Shown here piece by piece: positions 1-11,523 of a stretch of DNA of 64,000 bases. Location of the stretch: assembly GCF_012273895.1 (NCBI RefSeq), contig NC_052108.1, positions 4,836,001-4,900,000 on the forward strand. Direction: 5' to 3'. Position numbers and translations under genes: made by a program. The notes below the pieces were generated by a model. It saw nothing but the letters and a program-made list of their open reading frames with translations. It did no database searches and was not told where the DNA came from. The DNA comes from Zerene cesonia. Lineage: Eukaryota; Arthropoda; Insecta; Lepidoptera; Pieridae. The number at the start of each line of letters is the position of its first letter. The first letter of the stretch is position 1.

Positions 1-1735
1 GACGACCGCGTGTCTATTTAATTTACTTTAATAACTCAATAACTGCCGCCCTATTTGCCGTCATATACGGGTTTATTGAAATCTTCAAATATTAATTGAG
101 GCCCACATTGTATCCAATTTGACTCCTTTCCAAATCGTTTTGATGTTCGTTTTGTATTGAATAAACGTAAGAGAGTTTTGTAAAGAGTAATCGACAAATT
201 TTATTGAGTGGTTTTTTACGACATAGTTGTACTACAAAATAGTAAACGTGAAACACGTGTAAGGCGATATGAGTAAAAGCGATGCAAGTACTTGTTACCT
301 ATGGTAACTAACACGTAAGCTATATATTATAAACGGATTTAAAGGCATGCTTCTGATCTCATACAACCCTACTTTTATGATTTTTTTATGGTTTCAAAAT
401 TATCATTATCCTATAATTTGTAACAATGATGCGCTTTGCAAATTGCACTTAAATGAAGACAAAGATAATTGTTTATGCCTCATATAATATATGTAAATTA
501 GGCAATATAAAATTGAATGGTTCAATGAAAAAAAACCTACTCGTATCAGCAGTATATACCTATATAATGACGCAATGAAGTAAGTTATAAAAAGTAGCTC
601 GTGGAGTGCTTGCACGTGGAGTACGATGCACTAGATGTAACATTTATAGTTTCTTATCGTTGACGAGAAACAATATTTGTAAGCACGAAAAACCAATAAA
701 ATTTTCCATTGTCGCCGTGAACTCGAATGAAAACAAACACGAGGACGCAGCCATTCAGTTGCACGTGGAAACTCTGCGTTTAATAAATGTTTACAGTAAA
801 ATTTACTACCTCAGGAAATTAAATGCCCTAATTTCTTGGCTGCACTATTGATTGTATAACTTTATGCAACCACTAATATTATTATTATTATAAATGACGT
901 TTATTTATATAGCTATAGTTTACGTACTATGTAGGAGACTTAGTACATAGTACAATAACAAAATAATGTAGCTCAATTATTTATACAGTAATATGGTGTG
1001 TAGGATGCAATTAGAAGAAAAAAATCATTGTTTATGAGATCTCTAGTTTGTATTTGAACAACTCATACGAACTTGAAATCGATACAAAATATTAAAACAC
1101 GAGCATAGTAACATGACCTAGTCGTATCACGGAAGGAAGCACAATTAGAAGGTAGGAAAAGGAAGTGACAAGAACGGACGGACTACTAAGAATAGTTTAA
1201 AAAATAGAGCGTTATTTATAAAAGTAATTTATTTGTAAATACAGTAGCACAATGTGTGGTTCGAGGAAAGTAAAACAGATCACCAGGACGCGCCGTCTAC
1301 GAGGTTCAATTGTATTTTCATTCGGTATAATATTTTAAAATTAATTATTCAAAAATACCTATATAATGATGGTTAATCGATGTTCTTAGTAGACTCAGGA
1401 TTTGATGTATTTTCCATATCTATTTAAATGGAAAAATACTTCCTCAAGTAACCACTACCAATAACTAGGCACAGAGTTGTAAAGAACTGATTAATGAAAA
1501 TGACAAAATATGATACTTGCCAATTCCGTCATCATTCATGTCTCATCAGATGAGGTAATCGTTGTAGATTGTATATACAATATACATACAAGGTACGAGT
1601 ACAACGCTCACACATACTAAGCAAATAAACATGGTATATCTACATCTATATTAAGTAACGTTATCGAAAAATATTTACGTGTGATATAAAGGTTTTTCCA
1701 ATCGGACTTACTCTTTAATAGATATGTGATAACGA

Positions 1736-1788
1736 GATACAGAATGAAGGATATATCAAAAATTATACATACGTATACATTCTGTATC
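1736..1788. repeat. Inverted repeat, 11-bp perfect arms
   Basis: GATACAGAATG at 1736-1746 is matched by its exact reverse complement at 1778-1788, with a 31-bp AT-rich loop. The same structure is present in copy B at about 41337-41389. The function is unknown; it could be a relic of a small inverted-repeat transposon. Confidence 0.6.
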
Positions 1789-2758
1789 ACATTAGAATGA
1801 TCATGTGTTACACATTTTAAGTGTTCTTAACAATTCAAAAGTGAATAATTTATTATATATAATTTGTCTAAACCTACACCTACAAATTTAAGTTTTATAG
1901 GTTATTAATTGAAATCCCCAATAATAACTCTCAATATACAGAACATAAAATCAATCGAATGTATGAATTGAGCTGATTAATGTACCTTCACACAAGCGAG
2001 ATCCATTGGAATCGTGCCACGATTATTTGTATTTACAGCGCATTAGATTAACGAAGCGGACATATTGACAAAAGCAATTACAACTTCACACGAATTGAAA
2101 TCGCGTATCGCGAGACAAATGTCGTCTCAGTCTGATGGTGTGGAATGTAAAACAAGAGTAAAGACATCGTCTAAGTGCCGGCGGGATCTATTGTTGGATG
2201 CACTAATGTGTCGGTGCGTCGGCGATGCACGGCCGGATCATGTTGCGGCTAAAAGTGGACACGACGCCGGATCACACGCCCGTGCCTACGTTCACAATAC
2301 AAACAAACACGAATCTTCATTACTGCCACTGCTCATTGTACCGACTATCAATGTCATCATTGAAGGGCCAACCATTATTTCACAAAACATAACAACGCGA
2401 AACCCCACATGCGTGATTAAATCTCAGAGGAAAGTAATTATAAAAAACCGAAAGTACAATTAAAGTTATTTGCCTAAAAGAAGAAAGGAATAACAAGAAA
2501 CTCTCATTTACAGAAAAAAATGTCTATTGTTTTCAATGGAAACTTTTGAAAATACGGCTATTGTAAAGTTGGCAACGTTTACGACTTTTAAATTTGCGTA
2601 CATAATAGAAAGAAGGCGTCATTTAAAATGATAAGGACGTCATAATTTTTATTATTCATAACACTGTTTTCTTAGATTATATAAGAATGCTAAAAATGTA
2701 ATATTCTCATCTCCTAATGAAACTAGAAATATCCGGAATTTTCCCGTTCCCTTATTTC

Positions 2759-2836
2759 TCAAATGTTCATGGGCAGTGTCGATTGCTTACCGTCAAGCGA
2801 ACCACCAGATCAGTTGCTCGCTATGTCATAAAAAAT
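2759..2836 (+). mobile_element. Truncated SINE-like fragment (copy A)
   Basis: This short stretch carries the 3' signature also seen at 14548-14626 and, inverted, near 37153-37206: a 'GTTCATGGGC' block, then 'CTTACCGTCAAGCGAACCACC', then 'TATGTCATAAAAAA'. It is only the 3' portion; no internal promoter boxes are visible. Copy B has the same fragment at about 42360-42437. The family is inferred from memory of common lepidopteran repeats. Confidence 0.5.
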
Positions 2837-4317
2837 TATACAATTCGTATAACACAAATAAAAATTGGGTAAGCTCTAGAGCTTATAATCTTCAAATGCC
2901 CAGGTAAATAATTCTAGGCTTTATAATTATGACTAAACTTATAATTTTATTTTGTACAGAAGAACAAAAAAATATACAGCTAGCTATAATAGAAGCGTCT
3001 AGACATTGGGAAATAAATTCACACATCATTAATCACTAAAGCGCGGACTTAAATTTCCTGGTGAGGAGGGTTGTTTTGTTTAATGATTGATAACAAAGCT
3101 CTTCTGTGATTTAAAAATAACATATTAAAAGTGCATATAGTGCCTATTAAAATAGATGTTTAATTCAAATATGCAGTTGTCGTCGTCGGATTTAGTTTTG
3201 AGCAAAGTTTACACGATCTCGTATCTGTGTTGTATTAATTTCAGTTCCAATCCTTATATTTATATTGTGCATACTTATTTACCATCGGATTTCTTAATAC
3301 ATAAGAAGTACGTATTAGAATGGTTGACAATCACTGTATAGCTACTTATTTCTGTGCTTAAAATAATATTTTTTGTTATTAATAGATCGTCTATATAAAC
3401 AGTGTAGTCTTCGGCTAGGTCGGTTTGCAAGCGAGTAATGAGATGGTGGTAATGTTTACCGTTGCTCGGCCAAACGAATGAATCACGTGCGGCGTGGGCG
3501 CAAGAACACCAACGACCAAATCGGTCCTGTCTTACAGTACCTACTAGCACGTTCCCATTTTAACTTGACGAACCTATAAATAATATATCATTGAGAAAGC
3601 AGCTGACGTCTCGTAACCTGAAAATCGTCAAAATAACGCTTACCGTCGCGGTTTAATTACTAGTAAGATACGATCTATGTAGGTTGTTTGTTTGGATCAT
3701 TGTTCATCATGACAGGATTATTTTTTAGCTGGAAAATCTATAATTATCTGTTCGTGTGTGTGTGAGTATTACGTTGCTTTTATTTCAGTTCCAGTAGATT
3801 GTAGAATACAAATCTCGATAACAATATCATATTAATAATTGTGTCAAGCCAATCTAAAATTTCATTGAGCATTTTGCTATAAACATAAAATTACATCATT
3901 GATACACGGCATTAGCGTCACCTAGTGAGGTAGTTGGCTCTGGTATGTGGCATTATAATGGGCTTGTGTTAAATATAGAATGCATTTTATGTATGTTTAT
4001 AGCGGGTCTGCCCTCGTGATCGCAGCCGGTCGCCGGCGCCGAGCCAAATCGGAGTGCTGCAGTGCGGTGTCGGCGAGGCCACGTCATACATCCATCACAT
4101 CTCTCATCATTTGCTATGAATAGAGCACGGGCCTAGTGTTTCATTCCTTGAATTCCACTCGCCGTAAACAATGCCGTCATAAACGGAGCTAAAAATTGAG
4201 ATGTGCGGAGTAGGTCGCTTGCAGGTTTTTGTACGATTACAACACAGTTGCAATGTAACACCTGATAACCTTTTATCGCAAGGCCGTGTTTATAAACATT
4301 AATCCCTGTGATTATAT

Positions 4318-4347
4318 GTAGAGTAAGCGCATATGCGCTTACTCTAC
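4318..4347. repeat. 30-bp perfect palindrome (copy A)
   Basis: GTAGAGTAAGCGCAT is followed immediately by its reverse complement, with no spacer. After one mismatch the pairing continues for about four more bases into flanking TA-rich sequence. It is identical in copy B at 43929-43958. A DNA cruciform or a dimeric protein-binding site are both possible; nothing decides between them. Confidence 0.75.
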
Positions 4348-5292
4348 GTATATATATGTATATAGATTTTAAGTAAAGGTCATCTATTTTAAACGTAACA
4401 CGTCTTCGTTGCGTTTTATTGTAATGTTGTTTTCAATTAAGAAATGTTTTTAATTAAGTAATGATAAAAAATATACATTTCATGAACCGCTGAACGGATT
4501 ATTTAATTTTTAATTTGTGGCATTTGACTTTGCAAAAACTTGCATAATAAAGGTTAGCCGTTCGAAGCCGGTAAGGGAGAAATATTATGTAGTGTAATAA
4601 TTTGTGAAAATTTCGTCGATAGAGGAGTATTAAATTTGACACACTTGTAGTTTATATACAGGAGTGCAGAATACTAATACTCTTTTAAATAAAGCATAAA
4701 AAAATCTATTTAATCAATAAAAAATACTATTATGCGTTTGACACACGCACGCATTTAATATACTTTATGTTAGCTATGGCACAGACTATATTATATTATT
4801 ATATATACTAGAGTTTTGATCGAAATGCAACTGTGGGCGACCGCTAATCTTTAATAAATATCTCATGTTCCTAAACTAAATTAATCAATAATATAGTGTT
4901 CATTTGTTGTTTCAAAGTTGCGCCTATTTTTCAATAAAAATAGATAAGGAATATTATTTAAAAAGACTATCTATAAATAAAAAAAGAATTATTGAAAGGC
5001 GCCTTTGCTGGTGTTTTGCAAAGCTGGTGCTGGTCCCATAATTTTATTTCGGCTTTTTGTTAAAAAATTGTTACGAAAAGATAAAGGAGGTCACTTGCAA
5101 AACAATATCTACTATCACAGGCGACAACTAGCATTATATGAAAAGGTTATTACTGGTTGTTTAAAAAAAAATCGATGTTAAACATTAAAAACAATACTAA
5201 CTTTGTTTAGAAGAACTACCTATTACAAAAATGGGGGAGGGCTGCTGACAGAAGTGACAAAAAAAACACATTCTATTTATAATAATTAAAAA

Positions 5293-5333
5293 TACGACGC
5301 TTATTCATTTCACTAATATGAATAAGCATCGTA
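5293..5333. repeat. Inverted repeat, 16-bp arms with one mismatch
   Basis: The arms are 5293-5308 and 5318-5333 around a 9-bp loop, with one mismatch (C against T). Copy B retains it at about 44933-44973 with the same mismatch, so it predates the split of the two copies. Confidence 0.6.
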
Positions 5334-6433
5334 TGCAAGAAATTAAACATTAATTCTGTTTACAAAAACCATACGCTGCATGCATATATATGCAATGAGT
5401 AGACCGTACCTAGATAAAGTCCTAATAAATAGATAAAGTCAATTTACTTGTAGTCATGACACGACATTATTTATAAAAACATTTGACCGTAAATTGCCCT
5501 TGAATAAGATAATTTATCGTATATTTTGTAGTATCCAAAAAAACATGTAAGCGTCATATGCGAGTCACCCGGCGCGGCGCTGCCGGCGCATACAACAGAT
5601 GAGTGTCGCGTGCTAACTACCTACATATCCGCCCCGCATGATATGTGCTCCACTCTCAACTGTAAACAAGGGGCATCGTTCAGTCACTCCGAGAATATTC
5701 CGTTGGACTCTGCCACGGCACGCATCGATCTATCTATGCACCGGAAATACCCCACTGCGTTTGCATGTATCGACCATATGTTTACGGAACTTAAAGCAGA
5801 CCAGGCGCCAACAGCATGAGTAAATAATTCCCGGACATTCTCGATGAAAACAAATGCTCTTTTGGCTTTTTTAAATACTTTTATAGTGAACGTTACATAT
5901 TTGTTTATTTTTAATGAAGATTTTTAATTTTTACGTTCCCATTCGATTATGCTATAAACGATACTATTAAATAAAACGTTTTGTATGTTTGCCACGTAAA
6001 AACTTAAATTTAGGCAAAAAATAAATAACGTTTTGTAAAAAACATGAGCGTATCAAAAGGTACTATAATTAATCAGGTGTTGGCGGATTTTGTGACCTCA
6101 GTATGGTTTGTCTGGTGTCAAAAACCTGCGGCGGTCAGTCACCGACATGGTTACTTTGACCAAGGCTAACACAAATACAATTTGAATCTTAAGACTTATT
6201 TAATGTTAGTCATGTGATGTTAGGTCTACAAAGCATTAAAAAAGCAAAGTAAATAGTTTTAACAATATCCTGCATTAAATATGTTTAAAGTTTAAAAAAT
6301 AGAAAACCAAAAAGTGAAGAAATAGCTCGTTTTTCACTAGACAAGTTGGAACAAACAAAGCCTCTTAGATGTAGGAAGACATTTAAAAAGAATTGCCTGA
6401 AATCCTACTAATCCTATCCTACCATACTTCCTA

Positions 6434-6631
6434 TCCTACTAATATTATAAATGCGAAAGTTTGTAAGGATGTGTGTGTTTGTTGATCTTTCACGCAAAAA
6501 CTACTGAACCGATTGCAATGAAATTTGGAATGTAGCTAGCTAAACAACTGGAATAACATATAGGCAACTAATTATACCGATTTTCCTACGGGAAACGGAC
6601 TTACGCGGATGAAACCGCGGAGCGCAGCTTG
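6434..6631 (+). mobile_element. Helitron-like non-autonomous element (copy A)
   Basis: The element begins TCCTACTAATATTATAAATG and ends in a GC-rich block ('CCGCGGAGCGCAGC') followed by CTTG, where other copies in this window end CTAG. A TC start, a CTRR end with a GC-rich region just upstream, and insertion between A and T are hallmarks of Helitrons. It is about 198 bp and has no coding capacity. The counterpart in copy B ends in the canonical CTAG, so the T here is probably a later substitution. The assignment rests on termini and copy number, not on a library match. Confidence 0.7.
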
Positions 6632-8866
6632 TTGTGTATAATTGATTAATTCACATTGGTCACAAAGAATCCGCGTTTATACATTTCTGGGCAGTCATAA
6701 TTTGGCAAACAAAAATCATAAAGCAGAACTTATACCTGGCTATTAATGGCACCTGCCGTGCATTTAATGTATCTTACATTAAGTCTGAAAGGAGCTTAGC
6801 GTCACTGTTTTTCTCGTACTAAATGAACGTCATAAAGCTTTTACGAAGAAATCGTATAACTGTTTTCGTTTCGCCGTGAAAATGTGATAAAGTTTTCACA
6901 CAAAGATGTTTCTGTTAAATCACGTGAGAAGGTTAAAGAAAAAGATGACTTTTTGTTTCCAGTGCTTTAACGTAAGATAAAATGAAATTTTATATTTAAA
7001 ATAAATGAGATACGACATCTCTATTATTATTATATATATTCTTTATTATAATCTAAAAAAATAGATCCATGAAAGATCAATGGAAACTATGAAACAACTA
7101 AAACTGTTTACCCAAAGGCCAAATCTAATTATTATAATATAGCAAATAGCCCATGACTGTTTACGATTCTGTGGCATATTATCATTAGACCTTATCACAC
7201 GAAAACAAATGCCGACGTAGGTAATATAATTCATAAGTAATGTTTTGCGTTCTAAAGAAGTAAACAAAAATATTGTGAAATTGCCGCTCAGTGTACCATA
7301 AAAAATAAGTGGCACAAAAGGCCAGGATGTTTTTAAATTGAAGCAATAATAAGGGTTATAAACAAGTTACAATAACAAGAGAATTAACTGCAACAATAAT
7401 ATCTTGTATTGTTATGAAATTAACAGTATGTGGCTGTCACACTGGCATATTTTATTGATGAGCTAAGAGAATTGCTTAAGTCAGTACTGTTTAAAGTAAT
7501 TCTTAATTATATCTATTTGTTGCTTTTTATCTGTATAATTTTTTTCATTAATGTGATGTGCTGTCCCTGATAAATAAGTGTTTCTTTTTTTCTTTCTTTA
7601 AATAGAGAAAAATTTGTAATTTAAAATCTTTTTCCTAAATACATCAAATTCTATTGGGTTTTTTATTTTTTGAAGTATAAATCTAAATATGGAGGGGACT
7701 ATAAAATTTGTGAAGCTTAATATAAATATTTAGGCTGGAAATTATGCTATTTATAACACAAACGAAAGAAAGTGTTTTATGATACATTGTCCTATTGACG
7801 GTATAATTAAAACACGATACATATGTAAATACATTAATACACAACAGTTTATTTCCACGGCGTCAACTGACGGCGCCCGCTCTAAGACGTAAATAGGTTC
7901 AATGACCCCGACCTTGGCGGCGCCGACGCAAACCGTATTGTCTTCGTTTGCTTATTATTATTAATTACGTAACAATATATGAAGTTGTTAATTACAAACA
8001 TTCAATGTAACAGAACACTTGTGACGCTTATCTTATCGTAAAAATATTCATTGGTTAAACAACGACACAAAATAACCACAAACTGTCGGAACTGGGGTTA
8101 TTCCACAAAAAACAATCTTATATCAGTTGATTAATGTTACATTTACATTTAACAGTTAAATACACTGACACTTTGTCAAAATTTTTCATGGATGCATTAC
8201 AACGTAAAATTTCTAATGACGTTTATTCACTTCGCTTAAATATATATATTTTTTATTTCAGTCATATTATGACGTACAAATAACAGAATTAAAATATCGA
8301 TTTCCTATACAATGCGGTTTGAAATTGCCGTAGCTTTGTAGCTCTATTACAATAGTCGTGAGAAAATTTTAACTACACTGACACTCGTTCCCACGAAAGA
8401 TCAACGTTTTGTAGAAATCTTACGAGAACGGTGACATCATATAACTCATCAAATAATATCCCATAAGAAAACTAGTAAAGGTACATCGTATTGACAAGTT
8501 AGTGAGGCATATGAATTTGGAAATGTAGGTGGTCGTGGGGAATTTTTGTATTGTATAAAAAATGGTTACTTTGATAAGAAATGACAAACTTCGTGTTTTG
8601 TTTCTGCTTATCAAGTAAACGTAGATTTTAAAAGGAGGTTATCAGAAAATGAGAAAAAGGTAATGTATTTCTAACGGAATATCATGTCTTTATGTAACAA
8701 CAGTTCCCTATTGATATACTTTACTAACTTACAATATACCTACGTCAGTTTATACAAGTACATCATCAACATAGGTAGATCGAATATCCTTATTTTTGTG
8801 ACACTTTTGTCAAAAAAATAAGAATATCCTACTACAATATCCTACTAATATAAAATCCTTCCTACT

Positions 8867-9066
8867 TCCTACTAATATTAGAAATGCGAAATTTTGTAAG
8901 GATGTGTATGTGTTTGATGCTCTTTCAAGCAAAAACTACTGAACCGATTGCAATGAAATTTGGTACGTACATAGCTGGACAACTGGAATAACATATAGGT
9001 AACTTTTTATCCCGATATTCCTACGGGATACGAACTTACGCGGGTGAAACCGCGGGGTGCAGCTAG
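8867..9066 (+). mobile_element. Helitron-like non-autonomous element, first of a tandem pair
   Basis: It runs from TCCTACTAATATTAGAAATG to GCAGCTAG at 9066 and is the same roughly 200-bp family as the element at 6434. A second copy starts immediately at 9067. The shared duplication ends at 8916, inside this element: copy B keeps only its first 50 bp. Confidence 0.75.
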
Positions 9067-9258
9067 TATAAAAATGCAAAAGTTTGTAAGGATGTGTACG
9101 TGTTTGTTGCTCTTTCACGCAAAAACTACTGAACCGATTGCAATGAAATTTGGTACGTAGACAGATGGACAACTGGAATAACATATAGGCAACTTTTTAT
9201 CCCGATATTCCTACGGGATACGGCCTTACACGGGTACGCAGGGGCAGGGCGCAGCTAG
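9067..9258 (+). mobile_element. Helitron-like element, second of a tandem pair
   Basis: It abuts the preceding element head to tail. It lacks the first dozen or so bases of the family, starting at the 'TATAAAAATGC' stage, and ends GCAGCTAG at 9258. The 'CGCGGGTGAAACCGCGG' block is degraded here. Head-to-tail arrays are a known by-product of rolling-circle transposition. Confidence 0.72.
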
Positions 9259-9710
9259 TATCATATAACTTTAAAGTGGACTCCATATTTTATCAAATTA
9301 GTATCATCATCGACACACATCAATCTATGGACAACAATACTTAAATATACAGCAACCAGTTTATAAATTATATTGTAAGTTAAAAATAACTTTGATACCA
9401 AAAAAAGGTCACCGGTAACCTCTTCTTGGAAAATAGCATTTAAATTTTTCAAACAAACATCCGCCATACGAAATCGGCGCAACCGCATCGATTAAAAAAG
9501 GAACAGTGTAGACTGCGAATTGGTTTATCCAAGATGAAACAAATGAAAATTATTATGAAACAAATAACTTCTTGGTCTTCTGGTGGTTATTCGCTAGTTT
9601 TAAAAATGTAAAGTAACATTAAAAAAATAAAAAAATAAATATGTACCCTATTTAAATATTTTAATCTCATCAGTAGGTCGATCGAAATCCATATTTATTG
9701 AGCAATATTA

Positions 9711-9891
9711 TCTTTAATATATAAAATTCTCGTGTCACAGTTTTCGTTGCCAAACTCCTCCGAAACGGCTGGACCGTTTCTTATGAAATTTTGTATGCGT
9801 ATTGGGTATGTGTGAGAATCGGCCAACATCTATTTTTCATACCCCTAAAGGATAAGAGTAAGGCAGAACAGCGTTTGCCGGGTGCAGCTAG
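9711..9891 (+). mobile_element. Second Helitron-like family member
   Basis: It starts TCTTTAATATATAAAATTCT and ends 'GCCGGGTGCAGCTAG'. The internal 'ACGGCTGGACCG' and 'ATGAAATTTTGTATG' motifs distinguish it from the 6434 family, while the CTAG terminus is shared. It is about 181 bp and non-coding. Confidence 0.6.
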
Positions 9892-10577
9892 TTATTGATA
9901 TATATATTTGATACAATATTATTATTGTTGTCATACATCTTTTTCTAAAAATAGGTTTCAATTCCGATGAGTAATAAGTTAGCGCATTAATAGTACCGAT
10001 GATTATACTGTTGTTCGTTGGGGAATCCCAAGTGACTGTAAATTGTAAACATACTGTGCAATAGTAAAGTATGTCTAACTATATATACTTTCATTGAGTA
10101 TGTACTAATAATATAGTCAATTATATGTAATAATAATATAGTCTGGGTGCATATTTATATATACCGAAACAAGTACAAGTATTCCTTTTTATTTCTATTT
10201 AAAAATAAAAAATATCAAAATTATAAGTTCTTTAAAAATACGATGAACATTATCTGTTTAATGTATCTTTGGAACATAATGTTTCTTGATGGATAGTACA
10301 ATGAAAAAATAATGCTATGTCACATCCTATGTCTACAAGTTTCATTTTAATTCTACATGCCACACCATTATTTTGTCTACTCAAGTACATATGTACTTGT
10401 TGTTCCCTCCCTCAGTTGTTGCTGCTACCATGTTTTCTCATAGTAATTGCAGTGATACTAGTACTTGTTCTAAGTTACAAAACAAACCTTCCCCTGAAGT
10501 CGTTTCTTTCAAACTAAATAATTGTAAAGGCTCATCATAAGTAAAGTAATAGATGATGATATCCTATAGTCATTACT

Positions 10578-10820
10578 TTAATTATTAACTTTAGAGAACC
10601 AGTCAGTTGGTGCTTGTGCCTTTTCCTGGAGTTGCTGATAAATTATCGTCAAAATCTTCAAGACTAGTATTTTCAAATTTCCTTTTTTTCGTTGAGCATA
10701 TCTCCTCAGCCTGCAGCCCGCACATCGTTTGCACAAAAACTTGCACGTATATTCTAGCTTCGATACTTTGAACTCAAATATTTTGTTGATTTTTAACTGT
10801 AGATTTGAGTGGGTTCATTA
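10578..10820 (-). pseudogene. Unrecognised possible coding remnant, two overlapping open frames
   Basis: Two overlapping minus-strand frames are open. One (to the stop at 10578-10580) reads a Cys- and Arg-rich segment, with 'CKFLCKRCAGCRLRRY' in its middle. The other (to the stop at 10603-10605) ends in an acidic tail, 'NTSLEDFDDNLSATPGKG'. They overlap across an A7 run, where a one-base slip would join a basic half to an acidic half. I do not recognise the product. It may be a decayed transposon gene, a retrocopy tail or chance. There is no start codon with context and no clear splice sites. Confidence 0.2.
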
Positions 10821-11489
10821 AATGTTTCGTTATTCACCCTCTAGGCTGATACAAATTCAGATTTATGCATGGTATTATAGTAGCTCTTAACGTTATATTA
10901 TTTTTGTAAAGCAAGCTTTTATATTGTAACGGTAATAATAGAAGCATTGTCTTGTAGTAAATACGTCCTGCGTGAGCAATCTTACTGCTAAAGCGAAGCG
11001 ACGCGTAACAACATACAGTCGATGCTCAATAACTTTACTTATCACATTACATGGCCAAAATTTGTAACGTGTACATCGTTTACTGGCGTAAATATAAAAT
11101 AGGTAGGAATCTCACACTTATCGAAATTAATTCATACCGCACAAATGAACTTACTTGTTTTACTGAAGTGGCGGCGGTGACGCTCCCTCATTTGTTCTTT
11201 CGCGGGTAAAGACACACACACGTTGTACATAACGTAGACTATAAGTTTTATATTATACGGTCAATCGCGGTTTATTCCTGTTTTTTTTTATTTATATTAC
11301 AATTTATTTATAAAGCATTCTCGAGCCGCAAGTATTTAGAAACGAATAATATTATCATGCACATACGTTTCAGTATATATAGAAATTCAAAATAAAAGAC
11401 CCCGGAAAATAAACACGAAGAAGTTCGACAATATTTTGTTAGAACTTTTACGTATAAAAGGACTAGCCGGTGATAAAAGGGTCACGGCC

Positions 11490-11523
11490 CGTCTAGACTG
11501 AACTACAATCTAAAGTCTAGACG
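11490..11523. repeat. Short inverted repeat, 10-bp arms
   Basis: CGTCTAGACT at 11490-11499 is matched by its exact reverse complement at 11514-11523. Each arm itself contains the self-complementary TCTAGA. The loop is 14 bp. Function unknown. Confidence 0.5.

Larger units (their letters stand above)
1..8916 (+). repeat. Segmental duplication, copy A (about 9 kb)
   Basis: This stretch is repeated in direct orientation at 39587-48570; position 1 aligns with 39587. By eye the copies differ by about 45-50 substitutions and about a dozen small indels, roughly half a percent. Identity runs off the left edge of the window, so the true left boundary is not visible. The right boundary lies inside a Helitron-like element: both copies read the same up to 8916/48570 and then diverge completely. 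No recognisable gene lies inside. It holds a SINE fragment, a Helitron-like element, several palindromes and GC-richer patches at about 2080-2300, 4010-4100 and 5560-5820. It could be a real duplication or an unpurged alternative haplotype. Confidence 0.95.
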
